Positions 1 to 7,022 are shown, counted from the first letter of the stretch. The stretch is DNA of 64,000 nucleotides from Fidelibacterota bacterium (GCA_947472795.1 CANJBL010000005.1:1-64000), one strand, 5' to 3'. Numbers and translations are program-made. The notes: generated from the sequence alone by a model not told the origin.

Positions 1-48
1 CGCCGGAGACAAAATGCATCGGTACGCCGGAGTAAAGATGCATCAGTG
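1..48. repeat. Tandem end repeats of an IS21-family element
   Basis: Two copies of a 24-base unit lie head to tail (1-24 and 25-48). Both begin CGCCGGAG and share ATGCATC at the same offset. IS21-family elements carry multiple short repeats at their ends, and the C-terminus of an IstB protein lies just inside (96-243), so this is most likely one end of such an element. The outer edge falls outside the window or has been lost. Confidence 0.55.
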
Positions 49-54
49 AGGCTG

Positions 55-86
55 GCAGGAAGGCCCCCCGCGGGGGGCCTTCCTGC
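55..86 (-). terminator. Perfect 32-bp palindrome after the IstB remnant
   Basis: Two 16-base arms (55-70 and 71-86) are exact reverse complements with no loop and a very GC-rich centre. It sits ten bases past the stop codon of the istB remnant. It would fold into a strong hairpin, but no T-run follows on the minus strand, so a transcription-blocking role is an inference. Confidence 0.4.
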
Positions 87-95
87 GTTTCGCGA

Positions 96-243
96 TCAGG
101 TTTGGCTGGCGTCGTCGGGGGCGTTACGGGAGCGCCGCTTGCTCTGTTTGAGCCTGTAGCTGTCGCCGTTCATCTCAAGGATATGGACGTGGTGTGTCAG
201 TCTGTCGAGCAAGGCGCCGGTCAGGCGCTCGGAGGCGAAGATT
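96..243 (-). pseudogene. istB: IstB (IS21 family ATPase) C-terminal fragment
   Basis: The minus strand from 243 to the stop at 96-98 reads a 48-residue segment with the words FASERLTGALLDRL, THHVHILEMNGDSYRLK and a basic tail. This is the C-terminal end of IstB, the AAA+ helper ATPase of IS21-family transposition. A TAA stop lies directly upstream in frame, and the rest of istB and all of istA are absent from the window. The element is therefore a dead remnant. Together with the end repeats at 1-48 it shows that the left edge of the accessory region has been hit by an insertion sequence. Confidence 0.8.
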
Positions 244-293
244 TAATTTATGGCAGCGTGAAGCGTGCAACGCACGCGCTGCACCGGTTGTGC

Positions 294-332
294 AATTGTG
301 GCATCTACAAATTGTGGCAGCACAATTGTGGC
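294..332. repeat. Three spaced copies of AATTGTGGC
   Basis: The 9-base word AATTGTGGC occurs at 294-302, 310-318 and 324-332. The spacing is irregular (16 and 14 bases between starts). The interval 244-448 shows no credible gene, and these repeats are the only structure seen in it. Their role is unknown; they may be leftover sequence next to the broken insertion element. Confidence 0.4.
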
Positions 333-448
333 GACGGTGAACAGGAGGGCATCTCGCACTCATTAGCTTAGTTAGTGCTGTGACGGCGCGCGACATACTC
401 GGCTATCAGCGCATCAGTTAGTTCTGAGAGCTTTAGGTTGTTATCTAT

Positions 449-775
449 CTACGGCCCATACTGCATCAGGCTTTCAAGTTCATGCTTAGCCAGCTTATGA
501 AATGTCGCGATATAAAGTGTCATGTCGAATGGTGGTTCCTGTTCGGCAAGCGGGAACACCTCTTGAACGGACATTGCTTGGAGCTGAGTCCTTGCGCTAC
601 TCCAGCTGTCTGTGTGCAGGCTGCTATACAAGTGCGCTTCAGCGAGCTTCTTGTCATAGTGAGCAGCGCGATTAGCTGCCATGTGACGCTCCACAGCAAC
701 TTGCGCCGTCTCGACTATCTCAATGTTCCTTTTGCGATAGTCATCAAACGTTAGCTTAGCCAACTGCGTCTCCAT
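449..775 (-). CDS. Hypothetical protein, 108 aa
   Basis: A 108-residue frame opens with ATG at 775. I do not recognise its family. It is mostly helical in character, with charged and alanine-rich stretches (for example TAQVAVERHMAANRAAHYDK near residues 23-42), and has no signal peptide or membrane segment. No clear ribosome binding site precedes the ATG. Its base composition is lower in GC than the core genome to the right. It stands alone between the IS21 remnant and trhO, in DNA that looks acquired. It may be a real cargo gene or a degraded one; a weaker open frame lies antisense to it at 482-754. Confidence 0.4.
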   Translation of the reverse strand: METQLAKLTFDDYRKRNIEIVETAQVAVERHMAANRAAHYDKKLAEAHLYSSLHTDSWSSARTQLQAMSVQEVFPLAEQEPPFDMTLYIATFHKLAKHELESLMQYGP

Positions 776-901
776 ATGTAATGCGGCTAGAAATTATAGA
801 TCCGCCTCAGATAGCCATCTGTGAACTACGCGCCAACGGTCCTGGCTCTTGAACTGGGAGGGCGCAATGGCGCAGCGACGACACGGAAGTTGCACATGTT
901 G

Positions 902-1648
902 CTACGCCTTCTGCGCGCGAGGCGTGAGATCACCAGACAGCGCTGTGCGCTCGTCGAATACAAAGCATTCACCCTGCCAGTGACGGCCATCGGTCTCTGC
1001 AAAATATTTCAGAATACCGCCATCAAGTTGATACACGTTGGTCAATCCAAGCTCACGCATAAAAAGCGTGGCCTTCTCGCAACGGATTCCGCCAGTGCAA
1101 TAGCTCACGACGGTCTTGCCGCGCAGAGCTTCCAGATGCTTCTGGACTGCCCCCGGAAATTCCGTGAATTTCTGAATTCCCAGGTCGAGGCCATTTTTAA
1201 ACGTTCCGGCATCAACTTCGTAGCCGTTACGGGTGTCGAGCATGACCATTGCGTTGCCAACGTCGTCGCAGCCTTGGTCGAGCCAGCGCTCCAGTGTTTG
1301 GCTATCTACCGCCGGTGCGCGCTGGTCAACGGGACGAATCGTGGGGTAATCCATTCGGATGATTTCTTTTTTTACTTTAACTTTAAACCGCATGAATGGC
1401 ACCCGCGCCGACCAACTTTCCTTCGCGTGCATTGCCTCAAACCCTGGCACTTGGCGCAGACAAGCGAGCATTTCCCGGCAAGGTTCTTCTTCGCCGGCCA
1501 AAAACGCATTCAGACCTTCAGGCGCAACCAGGATAGTGCCCTTGATGCCCAAAGCTCTGCCCGCCGCGCCGAGTGTACGGCGCACTAACTGAGGCTCACC
1601 AACAGGCGAGAACTGGTAGGCGGCGAGATTCAAAATCGGCATGCTCAT
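902..1648 (-). CDS. trhO: tRNA uridine(34) hydroxylase (rhodanese family)
   Basis: The product matches the TrhO/YceA family. These enzymes hydroxylate uridine 34 of certain tRNAs to 5-hydroxyuridine using molecular oxygen. The N-terminal half (about residues 1-110) has the family's acylphosphatase-like region with GTILVAPEGLNAFLAG. The rhodanese domain follows (about 120-220) with the active-site loop YCTGGIRCEKA, catalytic Cys at about residue 184. I chose the ATG at 1648 (MSMPILNLAAYQF, 248 aa), where homologous proteins begin; a longer frame up to 1723 adds 25 residues unlike the family. It stands alone left of the first tRNA-Phe repeat, so it may belong to an older integrated segment or to the original chromosome. 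Confidence 0.9.
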   Translation of the reverse strand: MSMPILNLAAYQFSPVGEPQLVRRTLGAAGRALGIKGTILVAPEGLNAFLAGEEEPCREMLACLRQVPGFEAMHAKESWSARVPFMRFKVKVKKEIIRMDYPTIRPVDQRAPAVDSQTLERWLDQGCDDVGNAMVMLDTRNGYEVDAGTFKNGLDLGIQKFTEFPGAVQKHLEALRGKTVVSYCTGGIRCEKATLFMRELGLTNVYQLDGGILKYFAETDGRHWQGECFVFDERTALSGDLTPRAQKA

Positions 1649-1711
1649 GATAGTACCGTTCCGTAAGCGCGTTGTGGCACGCAGTGTTGTCCGCATGCTG
1701 CAGGCGGAGCG

Positions 1712-1800
1712 CCGGAGTTCCACTTTTATTGCAAATCAATTGCTTAGGAAAAGATGGTGCCCGGGGACGCGTTTCACAAATTATATAGATCAATGACTTA
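1712..1800. repeat. Attachment-site-like copy A of the tRNA-Phe 3' end
   Basis: The core TGGTGCCCGGGG (1755-1766) equals the 3' end of tRNA-Phe at 11298-11309, in the same orientation. Its left flank starts CCGGAGTTCCACTTTT (1712-1727), like the real 3' flank of the tRNA (CCGGAGTTCAACTTTTT at 11254). On the right, GATCAATGACTTA (1788-1800) resembles a word seen near the other copies. It is best read as a decayed attachment site left by an earlier integration. The gap 1649-2009 holds only this repeat and the inverted repeat that follows. Confidence 0.65.
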
Positions 1801-1805
1801 CGGGC

Positions 1806-1864
1806 CGGTGCGACAAATTCATTTCCTGCATTTTATTGACGTTTCCCGCCTCATTGTCGCACCG
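1806..1864. repeat. Inverted repeat CGGTGCGACAA
   Basis: CGGTGCGACAA at 1806-1816 is repeated as its exact reverse complement at 1854-1864, with 37 bases between. The same word, again as an inverted pair, occurs at the other end of this segment (3938-3976). A related one (GTGAGACAA) lies beside the intact tRNA at 11231-11254. The position at segment ends suggests recombinase or excisionase binding sites, which is an inference. Confidence 0.5.
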
Positions 1865-2009
1865 AAATACGCAGAATATGTGCGCTCAGGCACTTGCCTA
1901 GGCATCGTTTGTCTCACAAGCCCGGCCTTTGCTTCCTCTGTCACAAAGGTTACTACGTAGGAAGCAACGTGACGCGTTTCATAGCGAGGTGGAACGTTAG
2001 GAGAGTGAT

Positions 2010-2438
2010 GTGCAGTTATACCGCCTCGCCTACAACAGCACCGTGACAACACCCCTGACAAAGGCGGACCTAAAACAAATTCTAGCGACCTCCGTTATCA
2101 ACAATCAACGCGCGGGATTGACGGGGGCATTGTGTTTTTCGCGCGGTGCATTTTTACAAATTCTTGAAGGCGACAGATATCCTCTGAACGCCACGTTTCA
2201 GAAAATCTCCCGCGATTCACGCCACAAAGACGTTCACCTCATCGGGTTAGCGCCCACTCAATCCCGTCTGTTCGGAAATTGGTCCATGGCCTTCGTGGAC
2301 GACACTCGGGATACGCGCGCCATTATCATGAAATATTGCGGCACGGATCGGCTCATGTTTGGCTACATGCCGCTTGATGAGGTTGTTGCGCTCGTGCAGG
2401 ACATGCTCTCCCCTAAGCCAACAGCATTGCGAAAATGA
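2010..2438 (+). CDS. BLUF-domain blue-light sensor, single domain
   Basis: The 142-residue product is a short BLUF protein, which senses blue light through bound FAD. Residues expected from the family are present: Tyr8 (LYRLAYNS), Asn32 (INNQRAGLTGAL), Gln50 (FLQILEGD), and Trp91 and Met93 (GNWSM). The BLUF fold ends near residue 95. The rest is a short C-terminal helical cap without an attached output domain, so signalling probably works through contact with another protein. Start: GTG at 2010, with AGGAG at 1999-2003 six bases upstream; an ATG at 2008 is out of frame. It is the first gene of the segment between repeats A and B, and faces the HEPN gene across a palindrome. Confidence 0.9.
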   Translation: MQLYRLAYNSTVTTPLTKADLKQILATSVINNQRAGLTGALCFSRGAFLQILEGDRYPLNATFQKISRDSRHKDVHLIGLAPTQSRLFGNWSMAFVDDTRDTRAIIMKYCGTDRLMFGYMPLDEVVALVQDMLSPKPTALRK

Positions 2439-2445
2439 GCCGGTC

Positions 2446-2479
2446 GTGAATTAATTCGTACCAGGTACAATTAATTCAC
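2446..2479. terminator. Palindrome between convergent genes
   Basis: GTGAATTAATT (2446-2456) and AATTAATTCAC (2469-2479) are exact reverse complements, and the inner GTACC/GGTAC also pairs. This gives a near-perfect 34-base hairpin between the stop of the BLUF gene and the stop of the HEPN gene. Its place suggests a two-way terminator, but the stem is AT-rich without a T-run, so an operator is also possible. Confidence 0.45.
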
Positions 2480-3096
2480 TACGGGTTACCGAACCCAAAC
2501 GTTTTTGAGGTCGGTATGCGCTGTTTTCTCAAATGATCCCATCCATCAACTATAGCCCTTAAGTGTATGGATACCGCATCGAAGTACGCATCTGAGATAC
2601 GGGCGGACAACTTCCCCATATCGTTCAAGACTTCCATAGTCACGGGCTGCAGAACGCTCTTTCCGTTTGCGCCCTTTTGCGCCTTAAACTCCAAGGTAGG
2701 GATGGGTTTGGGCCGATGGACGTCGAGAGGCGCCAGGATTGTCTGCGGATCATAGTGATGGAGCAGTGCATGAACATATTTGTTTCGTTCCTGGGCTAAG
2801 TCATCGCAGCGCCCTAGGAACTTGACTAATTCGTCGCCACGCTGATCCAGCAGCAACGCATTGGGAGCGCCCTTTACCTGTTCAAAGTACCAGACGGCAT
2901 ACTTTTTTAGCGCATCGGTCTTTCGTTTAAATCCGGTGGTTTGACCGATCTCATAAAGTTCACTGTACTGCGGAAGCAGGATGCTCACCCATCCGATCAT
3001 GCTCAAGATGGTGTCCTCTAGTTGCGCAAAGTTTAGGGATATCTCGCCCACAGCATGAACTACGTCTTTGCGTTCGGCGTATTTAATCTCGCTCAT
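2479..3096 (-). CDS. HEPN-motif protein, possible RNase toxin
   Basis: The 205-residue product is mostly helical. It holds RNKYVH at residues 104-109, which fits the R-x4-6-H motif (Arg followed by Asn) of HEPN nucleases, found in many toxins and abortive-infection proteins. A helical stretch with NFAQLEDTILSMIGW (about residues 22-36) precedes it, as the first helices of the fold would. I do not recognise a named family. Its ATG at 3096 overlaps the stop of the 50-residue gene upstream (shared ATGA), so the two are translationally coupled, and a PIN-domain gene heads the same operon. Two nuclease-type folds in one small operon on a mobile-looking segment suggest a toxin-antitoxin or phage-defence role; this is inference. 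Confidence 0.6.
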   Translation of the reverse strand: MSEIKYAERKDVVHAVGEISLNFAQLEDTILSMIGWVSILLPQYSELYEIGQTTGFKRKTDALKKYAVWYFEQVKGAPNALLLDQRGDELVKFLGRCDDLAQERNKYVHALLHHYDPQTILAPLDVHRPKPIPTLEFKAQKGANGKSVLQPVTMEVLNDMGKLSARISDAYFDAVSIHLRAIVDGWDHLRKQRIPTSKTFGFGNP

Positions 3097-3245
3097 TGTC
3101 CGTCACAACATTTAAGCTCTAAGGTCTCGGCGGACGCGGCGATTGCTTTGAAAAATGCCTCAGAGCGCGGCGTTCTCAAGAACCGCTGCGATTGAGTCTC
3201 ATGAGAGAACTCGAAAAACCCATATTCCCGATCAAATACGGCCAT
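3093..3245 (-). CDS. Small protein between PIN and HEPN genes, 50 aa
   Basis: This short frame (MAVFDREYGFFEFSHETQ at its start) lies between the PIN and HEPN genes. I chose the ATG at 3245 because GGGGAA lies about eight bases upstream; TTG at 3275 would add ten residues. It is rich in charged and aromatic residues, has no membrane segment and ends with two cysteines (ELKCCDGQ). I do not recognise a family. The stop overlaps the start of the HEPN gene, so their amounts are probably linked. An antitoxin or adaptor role would fit the layout but is not shown by the sequence. Confidence 0.55.
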   Translation of the reverse strand: MAVFDREYGFFEFSHETQSQRFLRTPRSEAFFKAIAASAETLELKCCDGQ

Positions 3246-3279
3246 AAATTTTTTTCCCCGGATACGAAGCACCAATAAC

Positions 3280-3849
3280 CTACAAAAAGCTAACTGCCGC
3301 TTCCGGAGTTTCTATCCGTCCCGCGCCCAATTTTATTAGAGACTGTTTTTTGTTTAGTTGATGGAAATTGAGATCACTCGTTACAAATACATCTCTCGAG
3401 TGGTGAATATGACTCCAAATAGCTTGCACATCGCATTTGGCATTGCGCCAGCGAGGGTCGCACGAGTTAACGTCTACCGCTCGTTCTTTACAAAAGTCGG
3501 ACCACGAGAATTGAATGTTGGGGAATAGAACTGAATGGATTTTCTGTTCAAGCTCCTCCATCAATTCGTCAGTCCATAGCCCTTGATCCCAGAAACCGAG
3601 ATCCCAATACATCATCGGGGGAAGGAGCATTAGTCGATCTAATCCTAATGAAGCCAAGCGTCTTTCAAAGACCCTGAAGTCTTCTAAAGCGCCCCCATTT
3701 TTTTGGCGTTCAGATGCCGAAATAGCGACCAGCCCAACGTCTGCTGCACCCATCGTGTGGGCCTCAACCAATTTCCGGAGGTATGCGGTTTCCGCGCGAT
3801 TTTCATCAAGTGCGATGATGCAATTTGTATCTAGCGTGAAACTCGTCAT
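3280..3849 (-). CDS. PIN-domain-like nuclease protein
   Basis: The 189-residue product begins FTLDTNCIIALDE, the opening strand of PIN nucleases. It carries acidic residues at the usual positions: Asp7 (LDTN), Glu47 (ISASERQ), Asp140 (NAKCDVQAI) and Asp159 (VFVTSDLNFH). PIN domains cut RNA with metal ions and are common as VapC-type toxins. This protein is longer than typical VapC (about 130-140 aa), with extra sequence in the middle (roughly residues 60-130). I chose ATG at 3849; a TTG lies nine bases further upstream. It heads the operon PIN, 50-aa protein, HEPN; the gap to the small protein's ATG is 34 bases. No classic VapB-type antitoxin is visible, so this is not an ordinary VapBC pair. 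Confidence 0.7.
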   Translation of the reverse strand: MTSFTLDTNCIIALDENRAETAYLRKLVEAHTMGAADVGLVAISASERQKNGGALEDFRVFERRLASLGLDRLMLLPPMMYWDLGFWDQGLWTDELMEELEQKIHSVLFPNIQFSWSDFCKERAVDVNSCDPRWRNAKCDVQAIWSHIHHSRDVFVTSDLNFHQLNKKQSLIKLGAGRIETPEAAVSFL

Positions 3850-3937
3850 GGCCTGCAATGGAATTTTTCTGACAGATGCGACAAAATGTCACTCCATCTG
3901 TGGGCACCATCCTATTTGATATTCCACGACTTTCTAT

Positions 3938-3976
3938 CGGTGCGACAAACGAAATCCCGCGCGATTGGTCGCACCG
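3938..3976. repeat. Inverted repeat CGGTGCGAC at segment end
   Basis: CGGTGCGAC (3938-3946) and its reverse complement GTCGCACCG (3968-3976) flank 21 bases. The word is the same as in the pair at 1806-1864, and the right arm runs directly into the left flank of repeat B. A similar hairpin precedes the tRNA copy at 11231. This links the structure to segment ends rather than to the neighbouring genes. Confidence 0.5.
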
Positions 3977-4133
3977 GAAATTCCACTTTTCTTGAAGATC
4001 AATGACTTGAGAGGAAATGGTGCCCCGGGGACGGCGCGCATCAATTTAGTTATATCAATCACTTACTGGAAAGGGAGCCATCTCAGGTTCCCATAGGTTT
4101 CCACGCGTTTATTTGGCTGATTGACCCACTTTT
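3974..4133. repeat. Attachment-site-like copy B with right arm
   Basis: The left flank CCGGAAATTCCACTTTT (3974-3990) and GATCAATGACTTGAGAGG lead to the core TGGTGCCCCGGGG (4018-4030), which has one more C than the tRNA end. To the right is an arm also found at copies C and D: ATCAATTTAGTTATATCAAT, then a less conserved stretch, then TTTATTTGGCTGATTGACCC near 4109-4128. The interval 3850-4202 holds no gene. It marks the border between the PIN/HEPN segment and the DUF1993/RsmJ segment. Confidence 0.75.
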
Positions 4134-4202
4134 GCGACGCTGGTGGCGTTAGGCAGCATTCATGTCGCCTGCCGGAGTATCGGGGCGCGCGCGCGTACTC
4201 GA

Positions 4203-4709
4203 CTAAGGATTTCCCAAGTAATCGCGCTTGCCAATCTCAATGCCGTTGTGACGCAGGATGTTGTAAGCGGTTGCGACGTGAAAATAGAAATTCGGTATCG
4301 CGTGGCCGAGCAGAAACTGCATTCCTTTATAGTGGGTCTCTTTGTCGCCGCGCTTAGTGACGATTTCCTTATCTTCCGTGCCGTCGATTTGCGCCGGTGT
4401 CACAGTTTGGATAAACGCAATGGTCTTTGCGACACGCGCTTTCAGATCGGCCAATGTCTTCTCATTATCCTCGTAGACTGGAATCTCTATCCCAGCCAGG
4501 CGCGCCACCACACCCTTGGCAGCATCGCAGGCAATCAGCACCTGAGTAGTCATAGGGAGCATGTCAGGAAAGAGGCGATATCTAGTCAGCACTTCAACAT
4601 CAATCTTTTTGGCATCGACATGGGCCTGCGCCTTGTCGAGTATGTTCATTAAATTTCCGAGGATATTGACGAAACGCGGCACACTCGCTTGGTACATGGA
4701 AATGGTCAT
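4203..4709 (-). CDS. DUF1993 domain protein
   Basis: The 168-residue product matches DUF1993 along its whole length. Typical words are SMYQASVPRFVNILGNL at the N-terminus, RLFPDMLPMTTQVLIACDAAKG in the middle (quoted here across residues about 45-66, part only: FPDMLPMTTQ) and FHVATAYNILRHNG near the end. These proteins fold as a four-helix bundle like DinB/YfiT enzymes; their biochemical role is not known. Start at the ATG at 4709, which gives the family's usual N-terminus. It is the first gene right of repeat B, read toward that repeat. It has no obvious operon partner; the next gene on the same strand begins 5425. Confidence 0.85.
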   Translation of the reverse strand: MTISMYQASVPRFVNILGNLMNILDKAQAHVDAKKIDVEVLTRYRLFPDMLPMTTQVLIACDAAKGVVARLAGIEIPVYEDNEKTLADLKARVAKTIAFIQTVTPAQIDGTEDKEIVTKRGDKETHYKGMQFLLGHAIPNFYFHVATAYNILRHNGIEIGKRDYLGNP

Positions 4710-4783
4710 GGGAAATCCTAAGAGTTAAAACGGATATATTGGTAAACTAGTCGGCCTTCAATATCAGAGCCCCAAATGAGAAG

Positions 4784-5425
4784 TCAGACGCCTCTATGGC
4801 ACATGAATACATCGTAACGCGTCGTTCTTCCGAGAATTTGATGGCAGGGTTTGGGTAAGCCATCTAAAGCGTCCGCGTGCAGGGGCCATTTCAACACGAC
4901 CCGTTTACGCGCCGTTGCCAGTGCAGCTTGCATCAATTCTAATGCATCGGAATCCACTCCGACCAACTGTCGCAGCAACCGCATCTCTTTTTTTGCGAGA
5001 GAAGACTTCCTGCGAGGTGGGTGCATTGGATCAACAATCACCACATCGGCTTCGAGGCTTGATAGCAGAATCTTTGCGTCACCATATAAAAGTGTCATGC
5101 GTGCGACGACTTCTGCGACATCTGGCCCCGCTGCGCGCGCTGCTGAGAGACCATCTTCCAGAAGTTTATGGACCTCGCGCGACCTCTCCAACAGAGTTAT
5201 GTGTCCCCCCAAGGATGCGAGTAGAAACGCATCGCGACCCAGCCCCGCTGTGGCATCGATAACGGTTGGTGTATGTGCATTGACGAAGCCTGCGGCTCTG
5301 GGAAGATGCTGGCCACGTCCGCCGCCAAATCGGCTTCGGTGCCCGACAGGACCCCCAACGAAATCGAGAACGAGACCTTGCGCGCGGGTTCCACCTGCCG
5401 GTTCGATCATGGAGTCATTGACCAT
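4784..5425 (-). CDS. rsmJ: 16S rRNA G1516 N2-methyltransferase-like, short N-terminus
   Basis: The product matches RsmJ, which methylates guanine 1516 of 16S rRNA. The family words are all present: LDFVGGPVGHRSRFGGGRGQ (about residues 20-39), the SAM-binding region VIDATAGLGRDAFLLASLGG, the catalytic-type VIVDPMHPPRRKSSLAKKEM, and VVLKWP near the end. E. coli RsmJ is about 250 residues; this one has 213 and lacks most of the N-terminal segment. RsmJ is mainly known from gammaproteobacteria, and this copy lies in a tRNA-targeted segment, so transfer is likely. Start ATG at 5425; an ATG five codons later (MIEPAGG) is also possible. Whether the short form is active cannot be told. Confidence 0.8.
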   Translation of the reverse strand: MVNDSMIEPAGGTRAQGLVLDFVGGPVGHRSRFGGGRGQHLPRAAGFVNAHTPTVIDATAGLGRDAFLLASLGGHITLLERSREVHKLLEDGLSAARAAGPDVAEVVARMTLLYGDAKILLSSLEADVVIVDPMHPPRRKSSLAKKEMRLLRQLVGVDSDALELMQAALATARKRVVLKWPLHADALDGLPKPCHQILGRTTRYDVFMCHRGV

Positions 5426-5741
5426 GCAGGATAAAGTCCGGCAAAGTTGTTCGGTTCATTCGTGGGGCTAGCCTAACCGATGTTTGAATGGAGGGGCCGG
5501 CAAGCGCGGGCTTAGCCTGCCTCAAGCGGTATCGGTTCTTCGCGTATGCCTCCGCGACACACTGCCAAGCACTGAGATGGGGACAATATATCACAAGCCT
5601 GACCTCCCCGGAATTAATTGCGTCTCGTATTACGCAATCACTCCGGGTTATCCGTCTCAGCGTATCTACGGTATCGAACTGAACCTGGGCTTAAACGTGG
5701 TAATGCTTGCAGCGCCCTTGAATCTGCAAATGGAGCAACAC
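5426..5741. other. Intergenic stretch with one inverted repeat
   Basis: No gene is supported here. ATTGCGT (5617-5623) and ACGCAAT (5632-5638) form a small hairpin inside TTGCGTCTCGTATTACGCAA. The stretch separates the divergently placed rsmJ-like gene and the small basic protein, so it probably holds both promoters, but no clear -35/-10 pair stands out. Confidence 0.3.
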
Positions 5742-5897
5742 ATGGCCCCGAGACCACCCAACTACAACCAGGAACGCGCCGAGCGAGACAAACGAGGGCG
5801 CAATAAGAAGGCGGAGAAATTGCAGGCTCGCCAAGACAAGAGCCTGCAACGTAAAAGTGAACAGGAAGCAATCTCGCCAAAGAAGCCAGAGCGGTGA
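5742..5897 (+). CDS. Small basic protein, 51 aa
   Basis: The ATG at 5742 is preceded by GGAG eight bases upstream and opens a 51-residue, strongly charged protein beginning MAPRPPNYNQERAERDKRGR. It consists almost entirely of Lys, Arg, Gln and Glu after residue 10 and should form one long helix. Small proteins with the PPNYNQERAERD start are common in alphaproteobacteria as uncharacterised proteins, by my recollection. The same frame stays open upstream to 5484, but that part lacks coding character and a ribosome site. It is the last gene before repeat C. Its function is unknown; nucleic acid binding is a guess from its charge. Confidence 0.65.
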   Translation: MAPRPPNYNQERAERDKRGRNKKAEKLQARQDKSLQRKSEQEAISPKKPER

Positions 5898-6100
5898 TGA
5901 CTGCCGGACGAGGCCTGCGGAGCCCCGGAAGGCGGCGCATCAGGATTCGAGCCTGATACCAGAACTCTCGTTGTCCGTGAGGCCCCGTTGCCCCAAACGT
6001 TTACCCCACGCTCCTAAAGCGGCTTAGCCAAATAGTGGCTATCCACGTGCAGTCGGCGTACAGCCGCTTGAAAAGACTCACGTTTTGAGAACAAGGAGAA

Positions 6101-6214
6101 TGGTGCCCGGGGCTGGCGTTCAGCAAGCGCAGCAGATCAATCACTTGCTAGGAAGTGGGCCATCTTGCCTTCCCATTGTTTTCCATGGGTTTATTTGGCT
6201 GATTGACCCACTTT
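6101..6214. repeat. Attachment-site-like copy C with right arm
   Basis: The core TGGTGCCCGGGG (6101-6112) repeats the tRNA-Phe 3' end. The right arm carries GATCAATCACTTGCTAGG and the block TTTATTTGGCTGATTGACCC (about 6190-6209), the latter identical to copy B. The left flank is more decayed than in the other copies. The interval 5898-6218 holds no gene. The arm ends just before the stop codon of the next gene at 6219. Confidence 0.75.
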
Positions 6215-6218
6215 ATCT

Positions 6219-7022
6219 CTACTCGCCGTCCTGCATGTCTTGGAACGTCGCCAACCGCCGAAATTTGTCCACAGCAGCATAGGCGCTGCCGAGACGTCCC
6301 TCTCGGTATTTGAGGCAACTCAGATCCAATTCGATACCAAATGATTTGGACGTCGGGCGCACCATCAGCCGCGGCAGCCCCATATTGTGGATCGCCCCTG
6401 CGAGAACGATCGCGTTTCGACATGAGGTGCCCCGTGCGTCAAGGAGCGCGGCCTCAGGCCAAACAGTGCCGGCCATGTGAAGCATCCGGTCGGCGGTGAG
6501 ATCAAAATCATGATGGAGATAGACGTTCGCGAGAAATATTCCTTCTGATCTATCAAGCCGACGTTTCACGAGTTTCAGAAATCGCTGGGAGCGTAAATGC
6601 CCCGGAATTCTGCTCCCGTTGTAAGCGTCGAGAACGATCGCGTCGTAAAGCTCACCAGTAACGTCGAGATAGTTGGCGCCGTCTGAGACCACACAGTTCA
6701 CTTGCGCTGGCATTTGAAAATAATTGTGTGCCAGGAAGAAGGAGTTGGGGTTGTTGTCGACGACCGTCACCCGAACGCCGGCGCGCACAAGCAGCGTGGC
6801 AAGAGTGCCGCCACCACACCCAATCATGAGCACACGCGCCGAGCGCTTTTGCCAAAGCAGGCTGAACAGGGCGTGGATATACGACGACAGGCTGACGCCC
6901 AACTCATCGGCCTCGCTTTGGCAGCAATCGCCCTGCTCATAAATCGTCGCCCCGGTTTGAAGCATTCTCCGTACATTGATTTTGCCGATAGGGCTTGGAA
7001 GAGAGCTGACGGTAATCATCAA
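6219..7022 (-). CDS. Spermidine-synthase-like methyltransferase-fold protein
   Basis: The 267-residue product has the Rossmann core of the spermidine/spermine synthase family. The nucleotide-binding loop is VLMIGCGGGTLATLLVRAG (about residues 64-82), followed by VTVVDNNP, VVSDGANYL and YDAIVLDAYNG. The last two match the family's acidic active-site region. The N-terminal region is shorter than in true spermidine synthases, so the acceptor is uncertain. Such stand-alone proteins are often annotated as fused-MFS or spermidine-synthase-like proteins. Start at the ATG at 7022 (a second ATG follows at once). It is read away from the XRE-SulP pair, and lies next to repeat C. Polyamine genes elsewhere in the window (speY, ornithine decarboxylase) are not linked to it. 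Confidence 0.75.
   Translation of the reverse strand: MMITVSSLPSPIGKINVRRMLQTGATIYEQGDCCQSEADELGVSLSSYIHALFSLLWQKRSARVLMIGCGGGTLATLLVRAGVRVTVVDNNPNSFFLAHNYFQMPAQVNCVVSDGANYLDVTGELYDAIVLDAYNGSRIPGHLRSQRFLKLVKRRLDRSEGIFLANVYLHHDFDLTADRMLHMAGTVWPEAALLDARGTSCRNAIVLAGAIHNMGLPRLMVRPTSKSFGIELDLSCLKYREGRLGSAYAAVDKFRRLATFQDMQDGE

Noticed and set aside
482-754. A 90-codon plus-strand frame
   Set aside because: It is antisense to the 449-775 gene and has no ribosome site or recognisable motif. Neither frame is certain, but the minus-strand one looks more like a protein.
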